Shown here: positions 18,897 to 28,037 of the stretch, one piece after another
How positions within the stretch are numbered: position 1 is the first letter of the stretch
How the letters are laid out: each line of letters begins with the position of its first letter
Origin: Paenibacillus sp. FSL R7-0204
GTDB lineage: Bacteria > Bacillota > Bacilli > Paenibacillales > Paenibacillaceae
Direction of reading: 5' to 3'
DNA length: 64,000 nucleotides
Assembly: GCF_038002225.1 (NCBI RefSeq)
Contig: NZ_JBBOCA010000001.1
Span: forward strand, 6,448,001-6,512,000
The notes under the pieces: generated by a model
What the model was told of the DNA's origin: nothing
Seen by the model: the letters and a program-made list of their open reading frames with translations, nothing else
Database searches by the model: none
Translations under genes and position numbers: made by a program

Positions 18897-20475
18897 CATT
18901 GCACGTGCTGATCTTTTTGAGAGAATTAGACAATTTGCGTTTGTAGTCATTTTGGGTATTGCTATTATGATAGCATACTTCTTTGTTCCACCTGCCGAGG
19001 GCGGTTACGTGACACTATATTTGGATAATTTTCGGGGAATCTATAACTCGGCTTGGGTAGGTGCATCTGTCGCCATTTCAACTACATTGTTCTTATCGCT
19101 GTTTGGTTTCTATTTAGTAAGAAACAGTATAAAACGTGATGAAGAAACTGGTTTTGGACAAATTATCGCTTCTACGTCAGTAAGTAAGCTGAAATATTTA
19201 GTCGGTAAAGCAATCAGCAACTTTGTAGTTTTATCCATTATTGTAATTGTAGTGATGATTATTGCTATTATTATGCAACAGGTGCGCAGGGAAGCTACTA
19301 AGCTCGAAATATGGAAATTAATATCACCCTTTCTGTTCCTTACTTTCCCGATGATAGCCGTCGTTTCTGCACTCTCTGTTTTATTTGAGACACGAAAGAC
19401 CTTACAAGGTGTACTCGGAAATATAATTTATTTTTTCCTCTTCATTGCATTTACTGCTAGTTCCAGCTATATCCCTTTCGGAACAAGTATAATCACAAAC
19501 AGAATGGTCAATGATCTCTCTGCGCTTCAACCACAATATTCAGGTTTATTCGGAATGGGCATACTGACTCTTGGCGAGACGCCCATTCAGCTTTTCGAAT
19601 GGCAAGGTGTTCATTGGACCGGGTCGTTAATCGGGCAGCAGCTTTCATTATTCTTTTTTGCATTCCTGCTGGTACTATTATCAGCCGTTTTCTTTCGCCG
19701 CTTTCAGGAAGTTCCTCATACATCAGAAACTGACAGTGATCAAGTACTCGAAATCGCTTTGATTCCGCCAGTTCAAGATAAGTATTTAACGGACCCCGAA
19801 ATCCGCACTGCGACACTTACGCCTGTGACCGTTCGTGACTCTTTCTTGACATTGGTAACTGCTGAATGGCGTTTAATGATGAAGGACGTGGCACTCGGTT
19901 GGTATATTGTTGCGATAATTTTGATCACCCTGGGTCTATTGATGCCCCTAAGTCTATCATCTCAATGGATGATCTGGCCGGTTACATGGATTTGGCCATT
20001 AATATTGTGGTCTGGAATGGGGAATCGGGAATATCGCTATCAGACTCATTTTCTAATAGCGTCTAGCCCACGTTTTGTTTCCCGACAGTTAACAGCTGTT
20101 TGGTTGTCAGGTTTTTTACTTACATGTTTAACAGGAGGGGGGATGTTGATTCGTTTTATACTAGAAGGAAATGTTGAGTATATATCACTTTGGATTTCTG
20201 CTGCTCTGCTCATTTCTAGCTTTGCACTTGCAGCAGGTGTAACTACAAAAACCAACCGTACATTTGAGGTGTTGTATATGATCATTTGGTACATAGGTCC
20301 GATAAATAAATTACCCTATCTCGACTTCTTAGGTATGAAGTCAGCACAAGGGACAAACTGGATCTCGGACGCAGGCATAAACTTCTGGATAGTAAGCCTC
20401 ATTTATATGCTTTTTAGTATTGGATTACTGGTCTCGGCGTATATTACAAGGAACCGCCTAACACAAGTTACCTAA
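18871..20475 (+). CDS. ABC-2 type permease, fused double-domain form
   Basis: A 534-residue membrane protein starting at GTG inside the ATPase gene (26-bp overlap). Hydrophobic segments form two clusters, roughly residues 20-280 and 335-530, separated by a polar linker (RFQEVPHTSETDSDQ), so it looks like two ABC-2 half-permeases in one chain. It works with the ATPase at 17994 and the small membrane protein at 20522. There is no nearby peptide precursor that I can identify. Confidence 0.85.
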   Translation: MEVFRTIFNIARADLFERIRQFAFVVILGIAIMIAYFFVPPAEGGYVTLYLDNFRGIYNSAWVGASVAISTTLFLSLFGFYLVRNSIKRDEETGFGQIIASTSVSKLKYLVGKAISNFVVLSIIVIVVMIIAIIMQQVRREATKLEIWKLISPFLFLTFPMIAVVSALSVLFETRKTLQGVLGNIIYFFLFIAFTASSSYIPFGTSIITNRMVNDLSALQPQYSGLFGMGILTLGETPIQLFEWQGVHWTGSLIGQQLSLFFFAFLLVLLSAVFFRRFQEVPHTSETDSDQVLEIALIPPVQDKYLTDPEIRTATLTPVTVRDSFLTLVTAEWRLMMKDVALGWYIVAIILITLGLLMPLSLSSQWMIWPVTWIWPLILWSGMGNREYRYQTHFLIASSPRFVSRQLTAVWLSGFLLTCLTGGGMLIRFILEGNVEYISLWISAALLISSFALAAGVTTKTNRTFEVLYMIIWYIGPINKLPYLDFLGMKSAQGTNWISDAGINFWIVSLIYMLFSIGLLVSAYITRNRLTQVT

Positions 20476-20521
20476 GTGCCAGAATCAAAAAATCCAAAAT
20501 TGGAACAATGGAGGAGTTTTA

Positions 20522-20764
20522 ATGAGCAAAAATTCATCTAAATCAAAAGTAAGAACGATTAAAATGTTTGGTATTGTAGGACTTGTCATCGGTGTAGTTC
20601 TGTTCATTCTTTCAGTAGTTGGAGTAAACATTCCTGTAGTTATTAATACAACTTCCTATGAAGGAATGTCATCAGCACTCATATTATTATTTGGGTTTCC
20701 AATTGTACTCCTAATTATCGGTAGCATCGTTACTATCTTTACCAAGTCCTCCAGCTATAGATAA
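20522..20764 (+). CDS. Small two-helix membrane protein of the ABC cassette
   Basis: An 80-residue protein with a basic N-terminus and two hydrophobic segments (IVGLVIGVVLFILSVVGV and ALILLFGFPIVLLIIGSIV), preceded by GGAGG and 46 bp from the permease. Size and position suggest an accessory or immunity-like subunit of the exporter, but no family was recognised. Confidence 0.75.
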   Translation: MSKNSSKSKVRTIKMFGIVGLVIGVVLFILSVVGVNIPVVINTTSYEGMSSALILLFGFPIVLLIIGSIVTIFTKSSSYR

Positions 20765-20798
20765 TACACTTATCTCGCCCACTCCCCATATTTAACTA

Positions 20799-21131
20799 GA
20801 GCGTGTCTGAAAACTTATCATTGGGTCAATTTGAAAACGGAAGCTATGCGTATAAAGTGGTGCGGCATGGCGAGACTTGCCCGAAGAACGTTATGGTTCA
20901 TGGAAAACGTCCTACAGTCGCTTCTGCAAATGGATCGGGCAATTCAAAAAAAGGCATTAAGCATCGTACGATTGCTTAATTTCGACGGACGCTCTGTTTC
21001 ATAGGGCGGGAACATGTCGTCCTTGATTTGTTCCCACTGTTCATCGGTTATTTCGTACCGTCTTGGAATCATGCTTGTTTCTCCATTCTATTTTCTCATA
21101 TCATATGTTTCTTTCGTTTTCAGACACACCC
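20799..21131. mobile_element. Short IS5-family remnant with 16-bp terminal inverted repeats and scrambled interior
   Basis: Ends GAGCGTGTCTGAAAAC (left) and the complement of GGGTGTGTCTGAAAAC (right) match at 14 of 16 positions. On the minus strand from 21072 a transposase start is readable (MIPRRYEITDEQWEQIKDD), typical of IS5-group transposases. The next conserved block, WRDLPEERYGSWKTSYSRF, is encoded on the plus strand at about 20870-20935, so the interior is inverted as well as deleted. At ~330 bp it could only move if helped in trans. Confidence 0.75.
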
Positions 21132-21255
21132 AAATATTTAACATTTTTCTCCACACTCATTCAGTAAAATCATATACATCTAAAATCTAATCTAGATGTT
21201 TGATGTACGTTCTCTGATACAAGAAGAACTAGATTTAAATTTAAATTTAAATTCC

Positions 21256-21294
21256 TGTGTTCTTTAGGACGTGAACTCCGCCCTAAAGAACACA
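21256..21294. repeat. 13-bp perfect inverted repeat
   Basis: TGTGTTCTTTAGG and CCTAAAGAACACA are separated by 13 bp. There is no T-run, so it is not an obvious terminator. An (ATTTAA)-type triplication precedes it. It lies among mobile-element debris and could be the end of an unrecognised element. Confidence 0.5.
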
Positions 21295-21672
21295 TCTGAA
21301 CTGAGCATCAATTCAATATTACTCGTTTAGTTTTTTGTATGTTATTTAGTTGTTGGATATGAAGATCATACACATCTTGGTATATCATTTTAATTCTACT
21401 TTAACTATGTTTCCATAATATTTTTAATAGAGGACATTTCCCATGTACCTCTGCTTAAGTTTACCATCGTGAAGAAATCTCATTCTGGAACACCTAACGC
21501 ACTAAGGTCGCGGATCCGTGTACGCACTCGTTTCCATTGCTTCCACAGGCACATTCAGAGTCTTCTCCGAATCCACTGTTCCAGTTTTTAGTGTCTCTTC
21601 GCCACCGATAGACGAAAATAGCCAAGCTTCCATGGAAATGAACCAGGTTTGTTTTGTTAACTCTCGAGTCCT

Positions 21673-22014
21673 TTATTTATATACTAAGAGACTCTTCGGT
21701 GTTATTCGAATATTCGCTTGTCTCTGGCTCAGGAAACTAAATCTTAAAAACTTCCCGTACCATGGCCTTGCCACAGTGATCTTATCCCGGTTCATATTCA
21801 GAGTTTTAGCTTTCTTTCTAAAAACCGACCTACCGACTCCATGACGCTCTCCCCTGCTCTCCTACTACAATCGTCCGCGTAACGTACAAATCGTAACCTT
21901 CGCCGGTCAATTCCTTATCCAGATAATCCATCAGAATGTTGTGGCGTCCCCCAGATACGTTCAAACTTCCAACCACCATGACACCAGCGTTTAAATAGGC
22001 GCGGATTAATGGCG
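21673..22014 (-). pseudogene. Decayed group II intron reverse transcriptase/maturase
   Basis: Several frames on the minus strand carry recognisable RT blocks in the right order: RAYLNAGVM near 22000, ILMDYLDKELTGEGYD near 21930, a run ending FLERKLKL near 21810, then KITVARPWYGKFLRFSFL near 21760 and ITPKSL near 21690. The YADD active site and neighbouring sequence are lost and stops and frameshifts separate the blocks. The flanking 21.3-21.6 and 22.0-22.5 kb is probably also intron debris, but I cannot align it. Confidence 0.65.
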
Positions 22015-22573
22015 CTCTCCGTCACGGTAGTGGTATGCCCAATTCGTAATTGAGGACGCCTAACAGGGAAGGTCATTTTCCCCTCCACAAATCATGCAGC
22101 CAGGTTAGGTTCTTCGAGAATAATGCAAATACACGTTCGTAAAAGAAGTTGCAGCCTGTTTCTGTTCACCAAGCCGTTCGCTGGGTGACGTTACGTGCAG
22201 ACTTCGGAATGACGCACGAAATTTGACTGGGCTCGCAGATCCAAGAACTGCTGGAGGTCCACTATCCAGCGTCAAAACGGATTCGGCTAGTGATGGACAA
22301 CTTAAATACCCATACGATCTCGTCCTTAATGAAACCTTCCCCCTGAACAGGCATTGGCTTTGGCGAAACGGTTGGAAATCCATTCCCCCCTTATGCATGG
22401 TTGTTGGTTGAACGTTGGTAATACTAATCCCAAAAATTTGCGCCTAATTTTGGCATCATTGTTTTGCATACTAATAACGCCGCTCTTCTCATTTTTGCTA
22501 TGATCATCATTTCTTTTTCAAATACTGTTAAATACACAAATCCCAACAGCATTCACTTTTCTTAATTAAATTT

Positions 22574-22595
22574 CCGTCAACAACTCGTCAACAAA
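22574..22595. repeat. Conserved downstream-of-tRNA-Leu motif, copy 2
   Basis: The same tandem GTCAACAA motif as at 9389, 91 bp past the 3' end of the second tRNA-Leu. On the minus strand it reads FVDELLTE then stop; the GAA/GAG difference from copy 1 is synonymous. Confidence 0.5.
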
Positions 22596-22638
22596 AATAA
22601 ACAGATTATTAGTGTATGTTTTTTCGGAAAAATAAAAA

Positions 22639-22673
22639 AGCAAAAACCCTTGAATTATCGAGGTTTTTTGCTT
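22639..22673. terminator. tRNA-Leu terminator (copy 2)
   Basis: AAGCAAAAACC pairs with GGTTTTTTGCTT around a short loop, positioned like the terminator of copy 1. Confidence 0.65.
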
Positions 22674-22685
22674 TTTTGAATGTTA

Positions 22686-22768
22686 TGCGGTAGAGAGGAC
22701 TCGAACCTCCACGGGTATACACCCACTACCCCCTCAAGATAGCGTGTCTGCCATTCCACCACTACCGC
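22686..22768 (-). tRNA. tRNA-Leu (GAG), second identical copy
   Basis: 83 nt, identical base for base to 9504-9586, anticodon GAG, long variable arm, no encoded CCA. It lies 55 bp downstream of tRNA-Glu on the same strand and is probably co-transcribed with it. Confidence 0.95.
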
Positions 22769-22823
22769 ATATTGAGGCTTCAACGAAACCAAGGAATTCT
22801 CATCCCATCTATCGAAGAAGAAT

Positions 22824-22898
22824 TGGTGACTCGTATGGGATTCGAACCCATGTTACCTCCGTGAAAGGGAGGTGTCTTAACCCCTTGACCAACGAGCC
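22824..22898 (-). tRNA. tRNA-Glu (TTC)
   Basis: On the minus strand the acceptor stem is GGCTCGT/ACGAGTC, the anticodon stem-loop CCTCC-CTTTCAC-GGAGG gives anticodon TTC, and the T-arm carries GGGTTCGAATCCC. The CCA end is encoded (22824-22826). Confidence 0.95.
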
Positions 22899-23017
22899 AG
22901 ATTTAAAGTTTTTCTTTGTGACAACAAAAATGAGTATATCAAACGCTGGCGGATTTGACAAGCCTTTTTTTGAAGGGAGAACTACAGTGTACAACATCTG
23001 CTTCTCCCCTCTATAGA

Positions 23018-24151
23018 TCACTTCTCCCCGCCAGCAGCCAGCACCTGGATTCCATCCGCATATTCATACCCCAGACTGCCGGCCACCGCAGCATTGGTCA
23101 CCTGTCCAGCTACCACATTCAGGCCGCCCGCAAGCGCCGCGTTCTTCACCGCAGCTGCATGGATGCCCAGATTGGCAATCTGTAGCGCATAAGGAATAGT
23201 CACATTAGTCAGCGCCAGTGTCGAGGTCCGGGCGACCGCTCCAGGCATATTGGCTACGGCGTAATGGACCACGCCATGCTTCACATACGTCGGGTTCTCA
23301 TGGGTGGTGATCCGGTCAATGGTCTCAATCGAGCCGCCCTGGTCAATCGCAACATCTACAATGACAGAGCCTTCCTCCATCTGCTTCACCATGTCCTCTG
23401 TAACCAGCTTCGGGGCACGGGCACCGGGAATCAACACCGCCCCGATCAGCAGATCCGCACGGCGCACAGCCTGCTCCAGATGATAGGAATCCGACATCAC
23501 GGTCACCAGCCGTCCGCCAAAAATATCATCCAGCGCGCGCAGACGGCCCGCATTCAGGTCCAGCACCGTGACGCGCGCCCCCATGCCCAGCGCGATCTTC
23601 GCCGCACTCTTGCCGACAATTCCCCCGCCGACAATGACGACCTCTCCCGGCTGCACGCCGGGCACACCACCCAGCAGAACGCCCTTGCCGCCATGCGGCT
23701 TCTCCAGCAGTCCGGCACCGATCTGGACCGCCATCCGTCCGGCGACCTCACTCATCGGAATCAGCAGCGGCAGCGAGCCGTCCTCAAGCTGAATCGTCTC
23801 ATAGCCCACAGCGGTCACACCGCTATCCACCAGTGCTTTGGTCAGCTCTGCTTCAGGTGCCAAGTGCAGATAGGTGAAGAGGATCAGTCCTTTGCGGAAA
23901 TAACCGTACTCCTCCGGCAGCGGCTCCTTCACTTTGATAATCATCTCTGCCCTGCTCCAGACCTCAGCAGCCGTATCGAGTATCACTGCACCTTTATCTG
24001 AGTACTCCTTGTCACCCATGCCGCTGCCCGCTCCGGCAGAAGCTTGAATATACACTTCATGACCTGCCTTACGGAGCGCTTCCACCCCGGCCGGGGTGAT
24101 GGCGACGCGGTTCTCGTTATTCTTGATTTCTGCGGGTACGCCAATAATCAT
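23018..24151 (-). CDS. ald: Alanine dehydrogenase
   Basis: This 377-residue enzyme catalyses NAD-dependent oxidative deamination of L-alanine to pyruvate and ammonium. The N-terminus ([20 protein letters not shown]) is the AlaDH/PNT signature including the substrate-binding Arg and Lys region. The Rossmann domain has [28 protein letters not shown] near residues 168-196, and [17 protein letters not shown] lies near 290. Length is standard. It has its own ATG after a GGGGGAAT-type site. In spore formers it supports growth and sporulation on alanine. A terminator separates it from the liv operon upstream. Confidence 0.95.
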   Translation of the reverse strand: MIIGVPAEIKNNENRVAITPAGVEALRKAGHEVYIQASAGAGSGMGDKEYSDKGAVILDTAAEVWSRAEMIIKVKEPLPEEYGYFRKGLILFTYLHLAPEAELTKALVDSGVTAVGYETIQLEDGSLPLLIPMSEVAGRMAVQIGAGLLEKPHGGKGVLLGGVPGVQPGEVVIVGGGIVGKSAAKIALGMGARVTVLDLNAGRLRALDDIFGGRLVTVMSDSYHLEQAVRRADLLIGAVLIPGARAPKLVTEDMVKQMEEGSVIVDVAIDQGGSIETIDRITTHENPTYVKHGVVHYAVANMPGAVARTSTLALTNVTIPYALQIANLGIHAAAVKNAALAGGLNVVAGQVTNAAVAGSLGYEYADGIQVLAAGGEK

Positions 24152-24206
24152 GCCGATTCCCCCTCAAAGTTGTTCTATTATAGTCAACATTCTATCCCTG
24201 TAAGAT

Positions 24207-24236
24207 GCGAAAAGAAAGGCTCCCATTCGGGGCCTT
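24207..24236 (-). terminator. Terminator of the branched-chain amino acid importer operon
   Basis: AAGGCTCC pairs with GGGGCCTT (with G-T pairs) and is followed on the minus strand by TTTCTTTT. It lies between the binding-protein stop (24329) and ald. Confidence 0.6.
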
Positions 24237-24328
24237 CCTCTTCATGGTTAAGGTTAGGCAAGAGGCTCCCTGGCCTCCTGCGGACCGGCTCTCCGTTCCC
24301 TTCACCTTAGTATATGCAATTTCACTGC

Positions 24329-25525
24329 TTAAGGATTAACCTTGGTTTCAAAGGTTTGCTTCCCGTCCACGAATTTCAGCACAACTGCTGCTTTGACCGG
24401 GTCATGCTTGTCGTTCAGGGTGATTTTGCCTGTAGCGAGCTGCAGATCCTTAGTCGCTGCCAGTGCTTCTGTGATCTTCGCCGGATCAGCTTCACCCGCA
24501 CGGGTAATCGCATCAGCCACCAGCTTCAGGGCATCATAGCCCAGGGCCGCCATACCATCGGGAACCGCTCCGCCGTTAGCCGCTTTGTAGGCGTCTACGA
24601 AGCTGGTTACTTCAGGAGCTGTATCTTCAGGCGAGTAGTGATTGGACATGAACGTATTCTCCAGCGCTTTGGCACCGGCGATTTCCGCCAGCTGCGGGGA
24701 ATCCCAGCCGTCTCCGCCGAGGAACGGAACGGTGATGCCCATTTCACGGGCCTGCTTCACAATTTTACCTACTTCTTCATAATAACCAGGCAGGTAGATG
24801 ACATCCGGGTTCGCTGCTTTGATCCGGGTCAGAACTGCTTTGAAGTCCGAATCCTTCTGCTGGTAGGACTCCTGGCTCAGCACTTCGCCGCCTTTGGCCT
24901 TGAATGTCTCTTCGAAGAACTTCTGCAGACCCTTGGAGTAGTCAGACGAAGTATCGGTATAGATGACAGCCGTCTTAGCCTTCAGGGAATCGAGTGCAAA
25001 GTTAGCCATCACCTCACCCTGGAACGGATCGATGAACGCCGCGCGGAACACATATTCATTGACATTGCCGCTGCGCTCATCCACAGTAACCTTCGGATTG
25101 GTAGCCCCTACCGAGACGAGCGGAATCTTTTTCTCCGTAGCTACCGGAACGATCCCCAGCGTGTTGGTCGAAGTGGATGCGCCGATAATGGTCACGACCT
25201 TGTCATTGGTGATCAGCTTCTGTGCCGCCTGGGTAGCTTCTTCAGACTTCGATGCATTGTCTGCAACTACCAGCTCCAGCTGCTTGCCGAGTATACCGCC
25301 TTTGGCGTTGATCTCGTCAACCGCCAGCTTCGCGCCCTTGGATGCGGAGTCGCCGAAAGAAGCCTGACCGCCTGTGAGCTCAAGGTCAGCCCCGATCTTG
25401 ATGGTGCCTCCGGCAGTGTTGCCGCCGCTTGCAGAGTTACCGCTGTTCTCTGTGTTGTTGCCGCAGCCGGATGCTAATACCGCAGTCAATACTGTCGACA
25501 AGATAATGGCCCCAATTTTCTTCAT
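24329..25525 (-). CDS. livJ: Branched-chain amino acid ABC transporter binding lipoprotein
   Basis: A 398-residue lipoprotein with signal MKKIGAIILSTVLTAVLA and lipobox ASGC, a Gly/Asn/Ser linker, then a type I periplasmic-binding fold of the Leu/Ile/Val family (IKIGADLELTGGQASFGDSA; VTIIGASTSTNTLGIVPVAT). It is the last gene of the operon, 74 bp after livF, an order differing from the common binding-protein-first arrangement. It captures branched-chain or related amino acids outside the cell. Exact ligand unknown. Confidence 0.9.
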   Translation of the reverse strand: MKKIGAIILSTVLTAVLASGCGNNTENSGNSASGGNTAGGTIKIGADLELTGGQASFGDSASKGAKLAVDEINAKGGILGKQLELVVADNASKSEEATQAAQKLITNDKVVTIIGASTSTNTLGIVPVATEKKIPLVSVGATNPKVTVDERSGNVNEYVFRAAFIDPFQGEVMANFALDSLKAKTAVIYTDTSSDYSKGLQKFFEETFKAKGGEVLSQESYQQKDSDFKAVLTRIKAANPDVIYLPGYYEEVGKIVKQAREMGITVPFLGGDGWDSPQLAEIAGAKALENTFMSNHYSPEDTAPEVTSFVDAYKAANGGAVPDGMAALGYDALKLVADAITRAGEADPAKITEALAATKDLQLATGKITLNDKHDPVKAAVVLKFVDGKQTFETKVNP

Positions 25526-25599
25526 AGTTTCTCCCAGCCTCCTGATTATTTAGTTTATATATGTTGTTTCTGTGATGCTGCTGTAGTATGGATAGCCTG

Positions 25600-26301
25600 C
25601 TAGTGCCCGAGATAAGCCATTTTGATCTCATCGGAATCGGCCATTTCCTTGGCATCCCCTTCAAGCACTACCCGGCCTGTCTCCAGGACATAGGCACGGT
25701 CGGCGATTTTGAGCGCCTGGTGCGCATTCTGCTCAACCAGCAGTACAGTGGTTCCGGCATCGTTGACTTCCTTGATAATCCGGAAAATATCCTGGACCAG
25801 CAGCGGCGCCAGCCCCATCGACGGTTCATCCAGCAGCAGCAGCTTCGGGTGGCCCATAATAGCACGCCCCATCGCCAGCATCTGCTGCTCCCCGCCGGAT
25901 AAGGTTCCGGCCTGCTGCTTTTTGCGTTCAAGCAATCGCGGGAAGGTGTTATACACCTTCGCGAAGTCAGCAGCCAGGCTGCTTCCATCCTGCAGGTAAG
26001 CGCCTAATTCGAGATTCTCCTCGACCGACATATTAGCGAATACGCGCCGTCCTTCAGGACAATGGATCAGCCCTTCTTTGACAATCGCCTGTACACTTTG
26101 ATTCACTATCGATTTATTCCGGAATTCAATACTTCCTGTCTTGGGCTTCAGCAGCCCCGAGAGCGTCTTGAGCAGCGTAGACTTGCCGGCGCCATTGGCA
26201 CCGATTAGTGTCACAATCTCTCCCTGCTTCACGGTGATGCTAAGGTCCTTCAGGGCATGAATGGCTCCGTAATATACATTAATCCCTTGTACTGTAAGCA
26301 T
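25600..26301 (-). CDS. livF: Branched-chain amino acid ABC transporter ATPase LivF
   Basis: A 233-residue ATPase with Walker A GANGAGKST, signature LSGGEQQM, Walker B LLLLDEPSMGL, and the LivF-typical LVEQNAHQALKIADRAYVLE. It follows livG by 4 bp and forms the ATPase heterodimer with it. Confidence 0.95.
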   Translation of the reverse strand: MLTVQGINVYYGAIHALKDLSITVKQGEIVTLIGANGAGKSTLLKTLSGLLKPKTGSIEFRNKSIVNQSVQAIVKEGLIHCPEGRRVFANMSVEENLELGAYLQDGSSLAADFAKVYNTFPRLLERKKQQAGTLSGGEQQMLAMGRAIMGHPKLLLLDEPSMGLAPLLVQDIFRIIKEVNDAGTTVLLVEQNAHQALKIADRAYVLETGRVVLEGDAKEMADSDEIKMAYLGH

Positions 26302-26305
26302 GGCG

Positions 26306-27088
26306 CTACGCCTCCTGTCCCAAATACGCTTCGATGACCTTCGGATTGTTGCGGATCTCCGCCGGCGTTCCGTCAGCGATCAGGATTCCGCGGTCCAGCA
26401 CGTAGATGCGGCTGCAGACCCCCATCACCAGTGACATATCATGCTCGATCAGCAGAATGGTCAGGTCGAACTCCTCCCGGATCCAGGCGATCAGATTCAT
26501 CAGGTCACGCGTCTCATTAGGGTTCATCCCGGCTGCCGGCTCATCGAGCAGCAGCAGCTTCGGTCCGGCCGCAAGCGCCCGGGCAATCTCCAGACGCCGC
26601 TGATTCCCATAGCTCAGGTTGCTGGCTACCTCCTCACTCTGGTCAGCCAGATTGAAGATTTTGAGAATATCCATCGCCTTCCTGGTAATCTCCTCTTCGC
26701 CCTGGAAATGCTTCGGCAGACGTAGCATCGAAGAGAACAACGAGTGCTTCGCATGCTGATGGAAGGCAATCTTGACGTTCTCCAGCACGGTCATAGCCGT
26801 GAACAGGCGGATGTTCTGGAACGTACGCGCAGCGCCTTTATGATTGATCTTGTAAGGCTTCATCCCGCCGATGGACTCATTATTCAAAAGAATGCTGCCC
26901 GACGATGGCGGGTACACTCCGGTTAACAGGTTGAACAGCGTGGTTTTACCGGCACCGTTGGGTCCGATCAGGCCAATCAGCTCGCCTTTATCAATATGAA
27001 GAGATACCTCGCTGACCGCCTTCAGTCCGCCGAAGGCCCGGCTGGCCGCTTTCACATCAAGGAGTACCGCTGCTCTCGATTGCGTCAT
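26306..27088 (-). CDS. livG: Branched-chain amino acid ABC transporter ATPase LivG
   Basis: A 260-residue ATPase with Walker A GPNGAGKTT, the LivG-type sequence RTFQNIRLF, signature LSYGNQRRLEIARALA, Walker B LLLLDEPAAGMNPNE, and the H-loop LLIEHDMSLVM. It overlaps livM by 32 bp, indicating coupled translation. Confidence 0.95.
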   Translation of the reverse strand: MTQSRAAVLLDVKAASRAFGGLKAVSEVSLHIDKGELIGLIGPNGAGKTTLFNLLTGVYPPSSGSILLNNESIGGMKPYKINHKGAARTFQNIRLFTAMTVLENVKIAFHQHAKHSLFSSMLRLPKHFQGEEEITRKAMDILKIFNLADQSEEVASNLSYGNQRRLEIARALAAGPKLLLLDEPAAGMNPNETRDLMNLIAWIREEFDLTILLIEHDMSLVMGVCSRIYVLDRGILIADGTPAEIRNNPKVIEAYLGQEA

Positions 27089-28025
27089 TTGCCTTCGCCT
27101 CCTTTTTGCTGAACTTGAAGAATGAGAACTTGCTTACGCCAAGCAGGCCGCTTGGACGGAAGATCATCATCAGAATGAGCACGATGGAGTAGATAATCAT
27201 GCGCCATTCCGGGAATTCACGTAAGTAGGTGTACAGCAGGGTAACGAACACCGCACCTACGATAGAGCCTGCCGTACTGCCCAGCCCCCCAAGCACCACC
27301 ATAACGATGATTTCAAAAGACTTCAGGAAGTTGAAGCTCCCCGGCGTAATAACATAGAACGTATGGGCCGACAGGCCGCCCGCCATACCGGCAAACAGCG
27401 CACCGATGGTGAAAGCGATGATTTTGTAGCGTGTTGTATTAATCCCCATCGCCTCAGCGGCAATCTCATTCTCACGGATCGCAATACAGGCCCGGCCGTG
27501 AGTAGATCTAATGAAGTTATTAATCAGTACGACTGAGATCAGGGTGAAGAAGAAGAGCATGGTCCAGGTCGTTTTGGCCGGAATACCGCTGAGCCCTGAA
27601 GCACCGCCGACATATTCCGTATTCAGCATAATGATGCGGATAATCTCACCGAACCCCAGCGTGGCAATAGCGAGATAGTCCCCGTTAAGCCGGAGTGTAG
27701 GCATCCCGATCAATACACCGAATACCGCTGCCAGCAGCCCACCCGCAAGAATCGCAGGAATGAACGGCACATTGTAGTCAAGGGTAAGAATCGCCGAGGT
27801 ATATGCACCCACCGACATGAACCCGGCATGGCCGATGGAGAACTGCCCGGTAATCCCGGTAATCAGGTTCAGCGACACGGCCAGCATGATATTAACCCCG
27901 ATGAGCAGCAGCATAGACTGATTTACATCACTAAGAACTCCCGTTGTTAGAAGAACTTTTACGATTCCATAGAACGCAAGGGCGATCAATATACCCAGCC
28001 AGAACTTTTTATTTATCTTTTTCAC
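27057..28025 (-). CDS. livM: Branched-chain amino acid ABC transporter permease LivM
   Basis: A 322-residue permease with about eight to ten membrane segments and LivM signatures SLNLITGITGQFSIGHAGFM and GDYLAIATLGFGEIIRI. The conserved GRACIAIRENEIAAEAMGIN loop contacts the ATPase. It lies 12 bp after livH. Confidence 0.95.
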   Translation of the reverse strand: MKKINKKFWLGILIALAFYGIVKVLLTTGVLSDVNQSMLLLIGVNIMLAVSLNLITGITGQFSIGHAGFMSVGAYTSAILTLDYNVPFIPAILAGGLLAAVFGVLIGMPTLRLNGDYLAIATLGFGEIIRIIMLNTEYVGGASGLSGIPAKTTWTMLFFFTLISVVLINNFIRSTHGRACIAIRENEIAAEAMGINTTRYKIIAFTIGALFAGMAGGLSAHTFYVITPGSFNFLKSFEIIVMVVLGGLGSTAGSIVGAVFVTLLYTYLREFPEWRMIIYSIVLILMMIFRPSGLLGVSKFSFFKFSKKEAKANDAIESSGTP

Positions 28026-28037
28026 GGCAGCTTCCCC

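Noticed and set aside
22105..22398. Minus-strand 97-residue reading frame beside the group II intron remnant
   Set aside because: No start signal, no recognised protein, and located in intron debris.
9389..22768. Intact integrative element between the two tRNA-Leu genes
   Set aside because: No integrase, replication or transfer genes; most of the interval is an ordinary sugar importer operon. Only relics support past integration.
22970..23020. GGGAGAA/TTCTCCC hairpin after ald as a terminator
   Set aside because: On the ald strand the hairpin is followed by A residues rather than T.
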